Shown: positions 46,321-55,786 of the stretch, piece by piece
Layout: each line of letters starts with the position of its first letter
Numbering within the stretch: position 1 is the stretch's first letter
Source of the DNA: Thermodesulfobacteriota bacterium
Lineage (GTDB): Bacteria > Desulfobacterota > GWC2-55-46
Direction: 5' to 3'
DNA length: 64,000 nucleotides
Assembly: GCA_030583865.1 (NCBI GenBank)
Contig: CP129479.1
Coordinates: 694,744-758,743, forward strand
Notes under the pieces: model-generated
Databases searched by the model: none
What the model was told of the DNA's origin: nothing
Seen by the model: only the letters and a program-made list of their open reading frames with translations
Position numbers and translations under genes: made by a program

Positions 46321-47970
46321 ATGAGCGGATATACAACAGCTCTCAACGAACTCATAAAGAAGGTGGAGGCCACCAGGCCCGCCAGGGTCGAGAAGGCAAG
46401 GAAGGGAGACCACTTCCCGGCCCTCACCATGGAGCAGAGGCAGGAGTGGCTGAGGAAATACCACCCGGACTATAAAAACGACGGAAGGCGGCCTGTCGAG
46501 GTGGGGCCCAACAAGGGCACCGTTTACCCGGAAGAGGTCTCGACGCTGCTCGAATCCAAGAGCAGGCTGGATACCAAGGCAGTAGACCTTAAAAGGGTGG
46601 ACTTCGACACAGACCTCCTTGTCATAGGCGCTGGCGGCGCAGGCACGGCCGCCGCTCTCGCCGCCGAGGAGGCGGGCCTGAGCGTCCTTGTGTCGACGAA
46701 GCTCCGCCACGGCGACTCCAACACCGTCATGGCCGAGGGCGGCATACAGGGGGCCGACCAGGAGGGCGACTCCCCGTACTTCCATTACCTCGACGTCATA
46801 GGAGGCGGACACTTCTCGAACCAGCCCGAGCTGGTCGCGGCCCTCACGAACGACGCGCCGCTCATCATACACTGGCTGGAGAGCCTGGGCATGATGTTCG
46901 ACAAGCACCCGGACGGCAGGATGAAGGTAAGGCACGGCGGCGGCACCTGCAGGAAGAGGATGCACTCTGCGGGCGACATGACCGGGGCCGAGATAATGAG
47001 GGTCTTGAGGGACGAGGCCCGGAACAGGACCGGGAAGATAAAGATACTCGAGTTCACCCCCGCGGTCGAGCTTATCCTCGACGACAAGGGCAACGCGGCC
47101 GGGGCGGTCCTCTATAACCTCGAGACAAAGGAATATTACGTGGCAAGGGCCAAGGCCGTGGTCATATCGACCGGCGGCTTCGGCAGGCTCCACATACAGG
47201 GCTTCCCAACGACAAACCACTACGGCGCGACGGCCGACGGGGTGGTCATGGCATACAGGGCCGGGGTCGCCCTCCAGGACCTCGATTCCACCCAGTACCA
47301 CCCGACCGGGGCCATATTCCCGGAGCAGAACGTCGGGCTACTCATAACCGAGAAGGTCAGGGGCCTGGGAGCGCAGCTCCTCAATACCGACGGCGAGCAG
47401 TTCTGCTTCCCGCTCGAGCCGAGGGACGTGGAGAGCGCCTGCGTCATAAGGGAGTGCATGGAGATCGGGAAGGGCATAATCACGCCGACCGGCAGGCACG
47501 GCGTGTGGCTGGATTCACCCATGATAGACATGCTCCACGGCGAGGGGACGGTAAGGAAGGAGCTCCCGGCCAAGTTCATACAGTTCAAGAGGTACGACAT
47601 TGACATAAGCAAGGTGCCGATGCTCATCTACCCCACTCTCCATTACCAGAACGGCGGGATAAGGATAAACGAGTGGGCGGAGACGAGCGTAAAGGGCCTT
47701 TTCAGCGCCGGGGAGGTCGCCGGCGGCGTGCACGGCAGGAACCGCCTCATGGGGAACTCGCTCCTCGACGTGCTGGTCTTCGGCAGGAGGGCCGGACTAC
47801 AGGCAATAGAGCATATCAAGTCCTCAAAGGCCGCGGGCAAGCTCTCGCTCGGGCACGTCGAGAAGTTCAATAAGGAAATCGACAAGGCGGGCATAGACAA
47901 CGGGATACAGAGCCCGCTCATACTCCCGAACTACGCGCCCGACCATGTGAGGGCCAGGCAGATAGGATAG
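46321..47970 (+). CDS. Soluble-type fumarate reductase flavoprotein (TfrA/FrdA-like)
   Basis: 549 residues. After an N-terminal extension of about 95 residues, the FAD site begins DLLVIGAGGAGTAAALA. Where membrane SdhA/FrdA proteins have the FAD-linking His ([13 protein letters not shown]), this one has SNTVMAEGGIQGA, so covalent FAD is not expected. Substrate residues are recognisable: QYHPTG, TEKVRGLGAQLL and HGRNRLMGNSLLDVLVFGRRAG. It fits soluble fumarate reductases (TfrA, aspartate-oxidase-like), reducing fumarate to succinate. Preceded by TGGAGGAAAG. It is the last gene before a strong terminator, closing the mdh-to-tfrA transcription unit. Confidence 0.87.
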   Translation: MSGYTTALNELIKKVEATRPARVEKARKGDHFPALTMEQRQEWLRKYHPDYKNDGRRPVEVGPNKGTVYPEEVSTLLESKSRLDTKAVDLKRVDFDTDLLVIGAGGAGTAAALAAEEAGLSVLVSTKLRHGDSNTVMAEGGIQGADQEGDSPYFHYLDVIGGGHFSNQPELVAALTNDAPLIIHWLESLGMMFDKHPDGRMKVRHGGGTCRKRMHSAGDMTGAEIMRVLRDEARNRTGKIKILEFTPAVELILDDKGNAAGAVLYNLETKEYYVARAKAVVISTGGFGRLHIQGFPTTNHYGATADGVVMAYRAGVALQDLDSTQYHPTGAIFPEQNVGLLITEKVRGLGAQLLNTDGEQFCFPLEPRDVESACVIRECMEIGKGIITPTGRHGVWLDSPMIDMLHGEGTVRKELPAKFIQFKRYDIDISKVPMLIYPTLHYQNGGIRINEWAETSVKGLFSAGEVAGGVHGRNRLMGNSLLDVLVFGRRAGLQAIEHIKSSKAAGKLSLGHVEKFNKEIDKAGIDNGIQSPLILPNYAPDHVRARQIG

Positions 47971-48014
47971 GTAATTTGTAAGGTATGGCTGAGGCCGGTC
48001 AAAACCGGCCCGTA

Positions 48015-48050
48015 TCAAGCGGGCAAGCCTTGCCCGCTTGAGTTTTTTTT
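48015..48050 (+). terminator. Strong Rho-independent terminator after TfrA-like gene
   Basis: A 13-bp stem TCAAGCGGGCAAG / CTTGCCCGCTTGA, then eight T residues. It separates the mdh-fum-hdr-flx-tfr unit from sucCD-korDABC. Confidence 0.95.
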
Positions 48051-48109
48051 GGTATAAACACCCCGGGTATAGACGCTGCCGCCTCTAAAATGAAAGGGCG
48101 GACGGCGTG

Positions 48110-48160
48110 ATGAGCCAAACAGAAAACGAACGAGAAATCTCTGGAGGTCGGCTTAGATGA
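48110..48160 (+). CDS. Possible 16-codon leader ORF coupled to sucC
   Basis: ATG at 48110 opens a frame encoding [16 protein letters not shown] whose TGA overlaps the sucC ATG in an ATGA junction. Its own ribosome site (GGGCGGACGG) is weak, and the GGAGGTC that serves sucC lies inside it. It may be a coupling leader or chance. Confidence 0.3.
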   Translation: MSQTENEREISGGRLR

Positions 48161-49329
48161 ACATTCACGAGTACCAGGCAAAGCAGATACTCGCCAGATA
48201 TGGCGTGGCCGTGCCGAAGGGGAAGATAGCCTTCACGCCGGCCGAGGCCGAGGAGGCCGCCCGCGAGTTCATCGCCGAAAAGGGCGTATGCGTCGTGAAG
48301 GCCCAGATACACGCCGGTGGCAGGGGGAAGGCCGGCGGCGTCAAGCTCGCAAAGTCCAAGGAGGAAGCGGCCAAGATAGCCGAAGAGCTCCTCGGGAAGG
48401 TCCTCGTGACCCACCAGACCGGCCCGGCGGGCAAGGAAGTGAAAAAGGTATACGTCGAGGAAGGCTGCCAGATAGCGAGGGAGCTCTACCTGGGCCTCGT
48501 CGTGGACAGGTCCACACAGAAGGTCGTCATCATGGCCTCCACAGAGGGCGGGGTGGAGATAGAAGAGGTCGCAGAGAAGACGCCTGAGAAGATATTGAAG
48601 GAGCTTGTGGATCCGGCAGTCGGGCTTATCCCCTTCCAGGGGAGGAAATTGGCTTTCGGCCTGGGCATAGACAAGGCCCTTGCCGGGAAGGCCGTGAAGT
48701 TCATGACAGGGCTCTATAACGCCTTCGTCGCCTCGGACTGCTCTATGGCGGAAATAAACCCGCTCGTAATAACGAAAGACGGCGACATAATGGCGCTCGA
48801 CGCCAAGATGTCCTTTGACGACAACGCGCTATTCAGGCACAAGGACATAGAGGGCATGAGGGACCTGGACGAGGAAGACCCCAAGGAGGTCGCCGCGTCG
48901 AGGTTCAACCTCAATTATGTCACGCTCGACGGCAACATCGGCTGCATGGTGAACGGCGCCGGCCTTGCCATGGCCACTATGGACATGATAAAGCTCTCGG
49001 GCGGCAGCCCCGCGAACTTCCTGGACGTGGGCGGCGGGGCCAACAAGGACCAGGTCACCGCGGCCTTCAAGCTCATAACCTCGGACCCGAACGTCAAGGG
49101 CGTGCTAGTGAACATTTTCGGCGGCATCATGAGGTGCGACATTATCGCCGAGGGCATCATGGCCGCCGCAAAGGAAGTGGGCCTCAAGGTGCCGCTCGTC
49201 GTGAGGCTCCAGGGCACGAACGTCGAGCAGGGGAGGAAACTCCTTGCAGGGTCGGGCCTCAATATCATAACGGCAGAGAACATGGACGAGGCAGCGGAAA
49301 AGGCCGTGGCGGCAGCCAAGGCTTCTTAA
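48157..49329 (+). CDS. sucC: Succinyl-CoA synthetase (ADP-forming) beta subunit
   Basis: 390 residues, standard length. [17 protein letters not shown] and the ATP-grasp segment [14 protein letters not shown] are diagnostic. Metal and nucleotide residues lie in [12 protein letters not shown] and [25 protein letters not shown] and [15 protein letters not shown] form the C-terminal CoA-ligase fold. With SucD it interconverts succinate and succinyl-CoA. Placed between fumarate reductase and 2-oxoglutarate ferredoxin oxidoreductase genes, it probably runs in the succinyl-CoA-forming direction. GGAGGTCGGCTTAG precedes the ATG. Confidence 0.96.
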   Translation: MNIHEYQAKQILARYGVAVPKGKIAFTPAEAEEAAREFIAEKGVCVVKAQIHAGGRGKAGGVKLAKSKEEAAKIAEELLGKVLVTHQTGPAGKEVKKVYVEEGCQIARELYLGLVVDRSTQKVVIMASTEGGVEIEEVAEKTPEKILKELVDPAVGLIPFQGRKLAFGLGIDKALAGKAVKFMTGLYNAFVASDCSMAEINPLVITKDGDIMALDAKMSFDDNALFRHKDIEGMRDLDEEDPKEVAASRFNLNYVTLDGNIGCMVNGAGLAMATMDMIKLSGGSPANFLDVGGGANKDQVTAAFKLITSDPNVKGVLVNIFGGIMRCDIIAEGIMAAAKEVGLKVPLVVRLQGTNVEQGRKLLAGSGLNIITAENMDEAAEKAVAAAKAS

Positions 49330-49355
49330 AGAGACAGAACACAAGGAGCGTTTCC

Positions 49356-50231
49356 ATGAGCATACTCGTTAACAAGGACACAAAGGTGATCTGCCAGGGC
49401 ATAACCGGCGAGCAGGGCACCTTCCATACCCGGCAGATGGTCGCCTACGGCACCAAAATGGTTGGAGGGGTGACCCCCGGCAAGGGCGGCACGGACGTGG
49501 ACGGCATCCCCGTATTCGACACCGTTCACGAGGCCGTGAGGAAGACCGGGGCGAACGCCTCGGTCATCTACGTGCCCGCTGGCTTCGCGGCCGATGCGAT
49601 AATGGAGGCGGTGGACGCGGGAATAGGCCTCGTCGTCTGCATAACCGAGGGCATACCGGTCCTCGACATGGTGAAGGTGAGAAGGTTCATGCAGGGGAAG
49701 GCCTCGAGGCTCGTGGGCCCCAACTGCCCCGGCGTCATAACCCCGGGCGAGTGCAAGATAGGCATCATGCCCGGCCACATACACAAGGCCGGGAGCGTGG
49801 GGGTGGTCTCAAGGAGCGGCACGCTCACATACGAGGCCGTTGACCAGCTGACGAGGCTCGGCCTGGGGCAGTCTACCTGCGTGGGCATCGGCGGCGACCC
49901 TGTGAACGGCACGAACTTCATCGACGTCCTCGAGCTATTCGAGAAGGACCCCGGCACGAACGCCATCGTCATGATAGGCGAGATAGGCGGGACCGCCGAG
50001 GAGGAGGCAGCCGAGTTCATACGGAAGAACGTCAAGAAGCCCGTCGTCGGCTATATAGCCGGGGCGACCGCGCCCAAGGGGAAGAGGATGGGGCACGCCG
50101 GGGCCATAATCTCCGGCGGCAAGGGCACCGCGGAGGAGAAGTTCGAGGCGATGGAGCGCGCCGGGATAAGGATAACCCGGAGCACCGCGGAGATAGGCAG
50201 GTCGATGTTGGAAGTGCTGCAGAAAGTGTGA
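49356..50231 (+). CDS. sucD: Succinyl-CoA synthetase alpha subunit
   Basis: 291 residues. [24 protein letters not shown], the CoA-site [11 protein letters not shown] and the phospho-histidine loop [18 protein letters not shown] are all present. AAGGAGCG lies upstream of the ATG, 26 bp after sucC. An in-frame extension upstream overlaps sucC and is not real. It forms the phosphohistidine-bearing partner of SucC. Confidence 0.96.
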   Translation: MSILVNKDTKVICQGITGEQGTFHTRQMVAYGTKMVGGVTPGKGGTDVDGIPVFDTVHEAVRKTGANASVIYVPAGFAADAIMEAVDAGIGLVVCITEGIPVLDMVKVRRFMQGKASRLVGPNCPGVITPGECKIGIMPGHIHKAGSVGVVSRSGTLTYEAVDQLTRLGLGQSTCVGIGGDPVNGTNFIDVLELFEKDPGTNAIVMIGEIGGTAEEEAAEFIRKNVKKPVVGYIAGATAPKGKRMGHAGAIISGGKGTAEEKFEAMERAGIRITRSTAEIGRSMLEVLQKV

Positions 50232-50349
50232 TAATATCAACTGTATTATGGTTGACTTGGATGGGGGCTTGTGATAAAAGGGGCTTCCTTTCAGGGGTTC
50301 CGGATTAATCCCCTTGCAAAAGCAGGGTCGAAAGAGAAGCGGAGGTGCC

Positions 50350-50553
50350 ATGACTCAGGCGGCCAAGAAACTGCCAAGGATCGAGATAAACGAGAAGTTC
50401 TGCAAGGGGTGCAGCATCTGCGTGGACTTCTGTCCGACGGACGTGCTGGAGCTCAAGGGGCCTGTAGTGGCCGTGAAAAACCTGGAGGCCTGCACAAGGT
50501 GCCAGCTCTGCGACTTGAGGTGTCCGGATTTCGCCATACAGGTCTTCGATTAA
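50350..50553 (+). CDS. korD: 2-oxoglutarate:ferredoxin oxidoreductase delta subunit (2[4Fe-4S] ferredoxin)
   Basis: 67 residues with two cluster motifs, CKGCSICVDFCP and CTRCQLCDLRCP. GGAGGTGCC sits before the ATG at 50350. It is the small ferredoxin-like subunit of four-subunit KOR enzymes, feeding electrons into or out of the TPP site. First gene of korDABC, 118 bp after sucD. Confidence 0.93.
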   Translation: MTQAAKKLPRIEINEKFCKGCSICVDFCPTDVLELKGPVVAVKNLEACTRCQLCDLRCPDFAIQVFD

Positions 50554-50609
50554 CGAACCGCGCCCGCCCCGGCGATGCCGGCGGCGGCCTTTCAGGGGGT
50601 TTGAATAAA

Positions 50610-51743
50610 ATGGCTCAGAAAAAGAAGAGGCTCCTCCAGGGCAACGAGGCGTGCGTCGAGGGCGCCATATACGCCGGCTGCAAGTTCTACGCCGGCTATC
50701 CCATAACCCCCTCGACCGAGGTCGCGGAGGGCATGTCCGTGAGGCTCCCGAGGGTCGGGGGCAAGTTCATACAGATGGAAGACGAGATAGGCGGGATCGC
50801 CGCGGCCATAGGCGGCTCGCTTGCGGGCTTGAAATCCATGACCGCGACCTCGGGCCCGGGCCTTTCGCTCAAGCAGGAGTGCATCGGTTATGCCTGCATC
50901 GCCGAGGTGCCGCTCGTCATCGTGGACGTCATGAGGGGCGGCCCGGCCACGGGCTATCCCACCGGCCCGTCCCAGTCCGACATAATGGCCGCAAAGTGGG
51001 GCACCCACGGCGACCACCCCGTGATAGCGGTGACCCCGTCGTCGGTCCCCGAGATACTCACCGAGACGGTCCGGGCCTTCAACCTGGCCGAGCAGTACAG
51101 GACGCCCGTGATGGTCCTCTATGACGAGATAGTCGGGCACATGAGGGAGCCCATCACCATACCCGAGCCGGGCGAGCTCGAGGTAGTGGACAGGGAAAAG
51201 GTCACGTGCAAGCCCGAGGAATACTTCCCCTACGACGACCGTCATCTCGTGGCGCCGCTTGCGCCGTTCGGGTCGGGGTACAGGTTCCACGTGACGGGCT
51301 TGAACCACAAGCAGGACGGCTTCCCCACGAACGATTCCAAGGTGATAGACCGGAACAACAGGCGCATCATCGAAAAGATAGAGACGAACAAGGAGCGCAT
51401 CTGGAAGAACGAGGAGACGGCGCTCGACGACGCGGAGGTCGCCATCTTCACCATCGGCTCGACCGCCCGCTCGGCCCGGTTCGCCGTAAACGAGCTCAGG
51501 AAATCGGGGCTCAAGGTGGGGCTTCTCCGCCCGCTCACCATATGGCCCTTCCCGGACGCGGCAGTGGCAGCGCTCTCCAAGAGGGTGAACGCCATAATCG
51601 TCCCGGAGATGAACCTCGGCCAGATGGTGCACGAGGTCGAGAGGTGCGCCAAGGGGAACTGCGAGGTGGAGGGCATAACCAGGGTGGATGGAGAGCCCAT
51701 TACCCCGGCGCAGATAATGCACGCCGTGAGGAGATTCCTGTAA
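50610..51743 (+). CDS. korA: 2-oxoglutarate:ferredoxin oxidoreductase alpha subunit
   Basis: 377 residues. GNEACVEGAIYAGCKFYAGY and PITPSTEVAE mark the pyrimidine-binding N-domain, MEDEIGGIAAAIGGSLAG the active-site Glu region, and SGPGLSLKQECIGYA a KOR/VOR hallmark. The C-terminal domain has IGSTARSARFAVNELR and LRPLTIWPFPDAAV. KOR reductively carboxylates succinyl-CoA to 2-oxoglutarate with reduced ferredoxin, a defining step of the reductive TCA cycle, though it can run oxidatively. VOR activity cannot be excluded by eye; the sucCD context favours 2-oxoglutarate. Confidence 0.92.
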   Translation: MAQKKKRLLQGNEACVEGAIYAGCKFYAGYPITPSTEVAEGMSVRLPRVGGKFIQMEDEIGGIAAAIGGSLAGLKSMTATSGPGLSLKQECIGYACIAEVPLVIVDVMRGGPATGYPTGPSQSDIMAAKWGTHGDHPVIAVTPSSVPEILTETVRAFNLAEQYRTPVMVLYDEIVGHMREPITIPEPGELEVVDREKVTCKPEEYFPYDDRHLVAPLAPFGSGYRFHVTGLNHKQDGFPTNDSKVIDRNNRRIIEKIETNKERIWKNEETALDDAEVAIFTIGSTARSARFAVNELRKSGLKVGLLRPLTIWPFPDAAVAALSKRVNAIIVPEMNLGQMVHEVERCAKGNCEVEGITRVDGEPITPAQIMHAVRRFL

Positions 51744-51792
51744 CCCCGAAAGGGCAGGGCCGGTGGCCCACAACGAGCCTGGAGGCAATAGA

Positions 51793-52653
51793 ATGTCAAC
51801 TATAGCGGAAAAGAAGGAAAAGGTAAGCGTCCCCTTCGATTATAATAAATATCTCAGGCCCAATAAGCTCCCGCACATCTGGTGCCCGGGCTGCGGCCAC
51901 GGGATAGTGCTGAAGGCAATGCTAAGGGCCATAGACAGGGCCGGGCTCGAAAAGGACAACATCTGCATGGTCTCGGGGATCGGCTGCTCGTCGAGGACAC
52001 CGGGCTACGTGGACTTCAATACCCTCCATACGCTCCACGGGAGGGCGATGGCCTTCGCTACCGGCGTAAAGCTCGCGAAGCCGGAGATGAAGGTGATAGT
52101 CATAACCGGCGACGGGGACGCCCTCGCGATAGGCGGGAACCATTTCATACACGCCTGCAGGCGCAATATAGACATGACGGTGCTTGTCATGACCAACTCG
52201 ACCTACGGCATGACGGGCGGGCAGTATTCGCCGACGACGCCCCTCGATGCCATCGCCACGACCAGCCGCTACGGCAACATCGAGCCTCCGTTCGACGCGT
52301 GCGAGATGGCCAGGGCGTCGGGCGCGACCTTCGTCGCCAGGGGCACGGCCTACCATACGATAGAGCTCGAAAAGACTATACACGACGCGCTGGTCCACAA
52401 GGGCACCTCGGTCATAGACGTCATCGACGCCTGCCCGACCTATTTCGGCAGGGCCAACAAGTACAAGAGCGCGACCCACATGATGGAGGAGATCGAGAAG
52501 GACGGCACCGTGAACGTCAAGCAGGCAGAGAAGCTTACGCCCGAGCAGAGGAAGGGCAAGGTGCTCCGCGGTGTGCTCCACAAGGTCGAGCGGCCCGAGT
52601 ACTGCGAGCAATACGAGAACCTCATAATGCAGAAGGCTACGTCGAAAAAATAG
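51793..52653 (+). CDS. korB: 2-oxoglutarate:ferredoxin oxidoreductase beta subunit
   Basis: 286 residues, the TPP-binding subunit. IWCPGCGHGIVLKAM, GIGCSSRTPGYVDFNTLH and the TPP/Mg motif GDGDALAIGGNHFIH followed by NSTYGMTGGQYSPTTP are diagnostic. Four conserved cysteines suggest the usual [4Fe-4S] cluster. GGAGGCAATAGA precedes the ATG at 51793. It sits 49 bp after korA and before korC. Confidence 0.94.
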   Translation: MSTIAEKKEKVSVPFDYNKYLRPNKLPHIWCPGCGHGIVLKAMLRAIDRAGLEKDNICMVSGIGCSSRTPGYVDFNTLHTLHGRAMAFATGVKLAKPEMKVIVITGDGDALAIGGNHFIHACRRNIDMTVLVMTNSTYGMTGGQYSPTTPLDAIATTSRYGNIEPPFDACEMARASGATFVARGTAYHTIELEKTIHDALVHKGTSVIDVIDACPTYFGRANKYKSATHMMEEIEKDGTVNVKQAEKLTPEQRKGKVLRGVLHKVERPEYCEQYENLIMQKATSKK

Positions 52654-52678
52654 TCCCGCAATCTTTGGAGGCTTGAGA

Positions 52679-53224
52679 ATGAGCGACAGGTACGAGATAA
52701 GGTTGAGCGGCTCCGGCGGCCAGGGCATGATACTGGCAGGCATAATAATGGCCGAGGCCGCCGCCATATACGGCGACAAGAACGCGGTCCAGTCACAGTC
52801 ATACGGCCCCGAGTCCAGGGGCGGCGCCTCGAAGGCCGAGGTCATAATATCCGAGGGGCCCATAGACTACCCGAAGGCGACCGCAATAGACTGCATGCTC
52901 GCCATGACCCAGGAGGCATGCACCAAGTACCACCACGACATCAAGGACGGCGGCATACTCATCGTGGACTCGGACAACGTGAAGACGCTCCCGAGCGGCG
53001 GCTTCACGGTGCACAGCTTTCCGATCACCACGATAGCCAGGGACGAGCTCGGGAAGATCATAGTCGCAAATATCGTCTCCCTCGGCGCGATGACCGGCCT
53101 TACTAGCGTTGTCAAGTACGAGTCGGTCGAGCAGGCGGTCCTTGCAAGGGTGCCCGCCGCGTTCGTGGACCTCAACAAGAAGGCCCTGCAGCGGGGGTAT
53201 GAGCTGACAAAGGGCTTGAAATAA
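52679..53224 (+). CDS. korC: 2-oxoglutarate:ferredoxin oxidoreductase gamma subunit
   Basis: 181 residues. IRLSGSGGQGMILAGIIMAEA, SYGPESRGGASKAEVI and NIVSLGAMTGLTSVV identify the gamma (CoA-domain) subunit. TTTGGAGG precedes the ATG at 52679; a TTG six bases earlier is possible. Last gene of the sucCD-korDABC unit, followed by a strong terminator. Confidence 0.93.
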   Translation: MSDRYEIRLSGSGGQGMILAGIIMAEAAAIYGDKNAVQSQSYGPESRGGASKAEVIISEGPIDYPKATAIDCMLAMTQEACTKYHHDIKDGGILIVDSDNVKTLPSGGFTVHSFPITTIARDELGKIIVANIVSLGAMTGLTSVVKYESVEQAVLARVPAAFVDLNKKALQRGYELTKGLK

Positions 53225-53244
53225 AATAATCCTTGTCCATTCTT

Positions 53245-53279
53245 AAAAGGGCGGCCTGCAGCAGGCCGCCCTTTTTTTT
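53245..53279 (+). terminator. Terminator after korC
   Basis: A near-perfect palindrome, AAGGGCGGCCTGC against GCAGGCCGCCCTT, followed by seven to eight T residues, 20 bp after the korC stop. Confidence 0.95.
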
Positions 53280-53326
53280 ACTTTCCATTTACCCTTTATG
53301 CTGATTTATTCCTTCGCGCTAACGCA

Positions 53327-53482
53327 GAAAATCCTTTTCCGCGCTGCCACGCGGTTCGAGGGTAAGGGCTCGCTTGCTAGCCGCCTCCCCCACCCCGTAA
53401 ACGGGCCCCTGAAGTCGCTTCGCTCCTGCCACCCCGGCCCGTTTACGCTCCGCCTCTCTTATGCTACGCTCGCCTTACCCTC
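53327..53482. repeat. Nested inverted repeat in korC-sdhA gap; left copy of a repeat flanking sdhABE
   Basis: GAGGGTAAGG (53358-53367) pairs with CCTTACCCTC (53473-53482), and GTAAACGGGCC (53397-53407) with GGCCCGTTTAC (53436-53446). The left part (AAAATCC.TTTCCGCGC then GCTAGCCGCCTCCCCCA) recurs inverted at 57946-58009. The rest of the 600-bp gap to sdhA (53483-53834) shows no recognisable gene or promoter. Confidence 0.7.
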
Positions 53483-53834
53483 CGGGGTTTGTTAAAAACA
53501 CAAAAAGACATCTTTGTTTTGTGTCTTTGTGGAAGGAGGCGTAAAGAGAGCGGAACTCTTATGACGAAAAGCGCGGCAGCGCGTAAAAGGTTTTTAGCAA
53601 AAAGGGTGAGCCCAGCGCATCGCCTTTTTTCTCCCTTTGGGCCGATTTGACCGGGGCCTCCATTGCTGATATGCTTTCCTAAGCCGTTCGTTTTTTTACT
53701 AGCCATGCCGATAGCTTCTGAAAAATAGCTCTTCCATGCGCTCTGGATTCCTTATAGAGTGTCGTATGAACGGCAGCCGCCTGAAAAGGAGCTTGCTGCC
53801 GCATGCCCACGAACCGTGACGGAGGACAAGGACC

Positions 53835-55505
53835 CTGGTAACCCATGACTGCGTGATAATCGGCGCCGGCCTCGCCGGGATGAGGGCCGCCATAGAGGCT
53901 GCCAGAAGCGGGCTCGACACGGCCCTCGTGACCAAGATATATCCGGTGAGGAGCCATTCGGTCGCGGCCCAGGGCGGCATGAACTCGGCCCTCAAGGAGA
54001 CCGATTCCTGGGAGGCGCACGCCTTCGACACCGTCAAGGGGAGCGACTGGCTCGGCGACCAGGACGCGATAGAGGCCATGTGCAAGGAGGGCCCGGGGGA
54101 CATACTCGAGCTCGAGGGCATGGGAGCCATATTCAGCCGCGATATCAAAGGCCATATAGCCCAGAGGCCGTTCGGCGGGGCCGGCTATCCGCGGACCTGC
54201 TACCTGGCGGACAGGACCGGGCACGCCCTTCTTCATGTCATGTACGAGCAGGTCTTGAAGCACGGGGTCTTCATCTACGACGAATGGCACGTAACAAGGC
54301 TCGTCGTCGAGGGCGGCAAGGCCGCCGGGGTGATAGCGATGGAGCTCGATACCGGCAAGCTCCACAGGCTCCGCTCGAAGTCGGTCATAATGGCCACGGG
54401 CGGCTACGGCAGGGTCTACAGGACGACAACCAACGCGCTCTCATCCACGGGAGACGGACTAGGGCTCGCGCTTGACGCAGGGCTCCCGCTCATGGACATG
54501 GAGTTCGTCCAGTTCCATCCGACGGTCTTGAAGCGCACCGGCATACTCATGACCGAGGGCGCAAGGGGCGAGGGCGGCTTTCTCTTGAACTCGCTCGGCG
54601 AGAGGTTCATGGAGAAGTACGCGCCCAAGGTAAAGGAGCTTGCGAGCCGGGACGTCGTAAGCCGCGCCGAGCAGACCGAGATAGAGGAAGGGAGGGGCAT
54701 GGACGGATGCGTCCTCCTGGATTTGAGGCATCTTGGCGCGGATACGATAAAGGCGAAGCTATCGCAGATAAGGGAGCTCGCGATGGACTTCGCCGGGGTG
54801 GACCCGATAGAGGCGCCCGTGCCGGTAAAGCCGGGCGCGCATTACTCGATGGGCGGCATCCAGGCCGACATGGACGGCCAGACCGGAATACCGGGCCTCT
54901 TCGCAGCCGGTGAGTGCGCCTGCGTAAGCGTACACGGCGCTAACAGGCTCGGAGGGAACTCGCTCCTCGAAGCCGTGGTCTTCGGCAGGCGCGCCGGAAA
55001 AAAGGCCTCCGAGCATGCGGAATCCGCCGGGCTTGCGCCTTTCCCGGATTCGGCCCTGCGCGATGCGGCAAGCGATGTCGCCGAAATACTCAAGAGGGAA
55101 AATGGCGAGCGGGTCTACGCGCTAAGGGACGAGATGGCCGGGGTCATGGAGGAGCACTGCGGGATATTCAGGAGCAGGGAAAGGCTCGGGAAAGGGCTCG
55201 ACAAGATAAGGGACTTGAAGGAGAGGTACGGGAAAGCGGCCCTCGTGGACAAGGGAGACCGCTTCAACGCCGAGCTCCTTCATATGCTGGAGCTCCGGAG
55301 TATGCTCGACGCCTCGGAAGCCATCCTGGTGAGCGCGCTCAACAGGGAAGAGTCCAGGGGCTCGCATTTCAGGACGGATTTCCCGAAGAGGAACGACGCG
55401 GAGTGGCTCAAGCACACGCTCGTAGTAAAGCGCGGGAATGATTTCAGCGTCGGATACAAGGACGTGAAGATTACCAGGTTTAAGCCGGAGGAGAGAAAGT
55501 ATTAA
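53835..55505 (+). CDS. sdhA: Succinate dehydrogenase/fumarate reductase flavoprotein subunit
   Basis: About 556 residues. The FAD fold begins [17 protein letters not shown], and [15 protein letters not shown] includes the His used for covalent [27 protein letters not shown] and [18 protein letters not shown] supply the dicarboxylate site. This is the classical membrane-complex type, unlike the TfrA-like protein at 46321. The first GTG (53853) cuts into the first beta strand; a CTG at 53835 with GGAGG nine bases upstream gives [12 protein letters not shown], a far better N-terminus, so a CTG start is proposed. No signal peptide: cytoplasmic. A 281-bp repeat-containing gap precedes sdhB. Confidence 0.92.
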   Translation: MVTHDCVIIGAGLAGMRAAIEAARSGLDTALVTKIYPVRSHSVAAQGGMNSALKETDSWEAHAFDTVKGSDWLGDQDAIEAMCKEGPGDILELEGMGAIFSRDIKGHIAQRPFGGAGYPRTCYLADRTGHALLHVMYEQVLKHGVFIYDEWHVTRLVVEGGKAAGVIAMELDTGKLHRLRSKSVIMATGGYGRVYRTTTNALSSTGDGLGLALDAGLPLMDMEFVQFHPTVLKRTGILMTEGARGEGGFLLNSLGERFMEKYAPKVKELASRDVVSRAEQTEIEEGRGMDGCVLLDLRHLGADTIKAKLSQIRELAMDFAGVDPIEAPVPVKPGAHYSMGGIQADMDGQTGIPGLFAAGECACVSVHGANRLGGNSLLEAVVFGRRAGKKASEHAESAGLAPFPDSALRDAASDVAEILKRENGERVYALRDEMAGVMEEHCGIFRSRERLGKGLDKIRDLKERYGKAALVDKGDRFNAELLHMLELRSMLDASEAILVSALNREESRGSHFRTDFPKRNDAEWLKHTLVVKRGNDFSVGYKDVKITRFKPEERKY

Positions 55506-55576
55506 TGTCTCACAATGGGATAAAACCCTCGCCTTCCCGAAAACTTCCAGTGTTTTGGAGGTGAAATTTGAGGCTG

Positions 55577-55710
55577 GTCAACCTCTAAAAAGACGATGCA
55601 CAAGTTTTCCCCCTCTTTTTTAAAGAGGGGAAAGGGGAGATTATCTTATGGCGATGCGCCATGCGCACCATTATTAATCCCCCTTCGTCCCCCTTTAGAA
55701 AGGGGGGAAA
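55577..55710. repeat. Cluster of hairpins inside the sdhA-sdhB gap
   Basis: It begins with CAACCTCTAAAAA, the terminal sequence of repeat family 1. Then follow CCCCTCTTT/AAAGAGGGG (55610-55630), the palindrome ATGGCGATGCGCCAT (about 55647-55662) and CCCCCTTT/AAAGGGGG (55689-55706). No coding content. Confidence 0.65.
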
Positions 55711-55786
55711 ATTGGCTTTCAGCCAATCAAGGCTTTGAAGTACCGCCTTCCTGCCGGTAGTGGTTCAATATAGGAGAATCCGCTTC

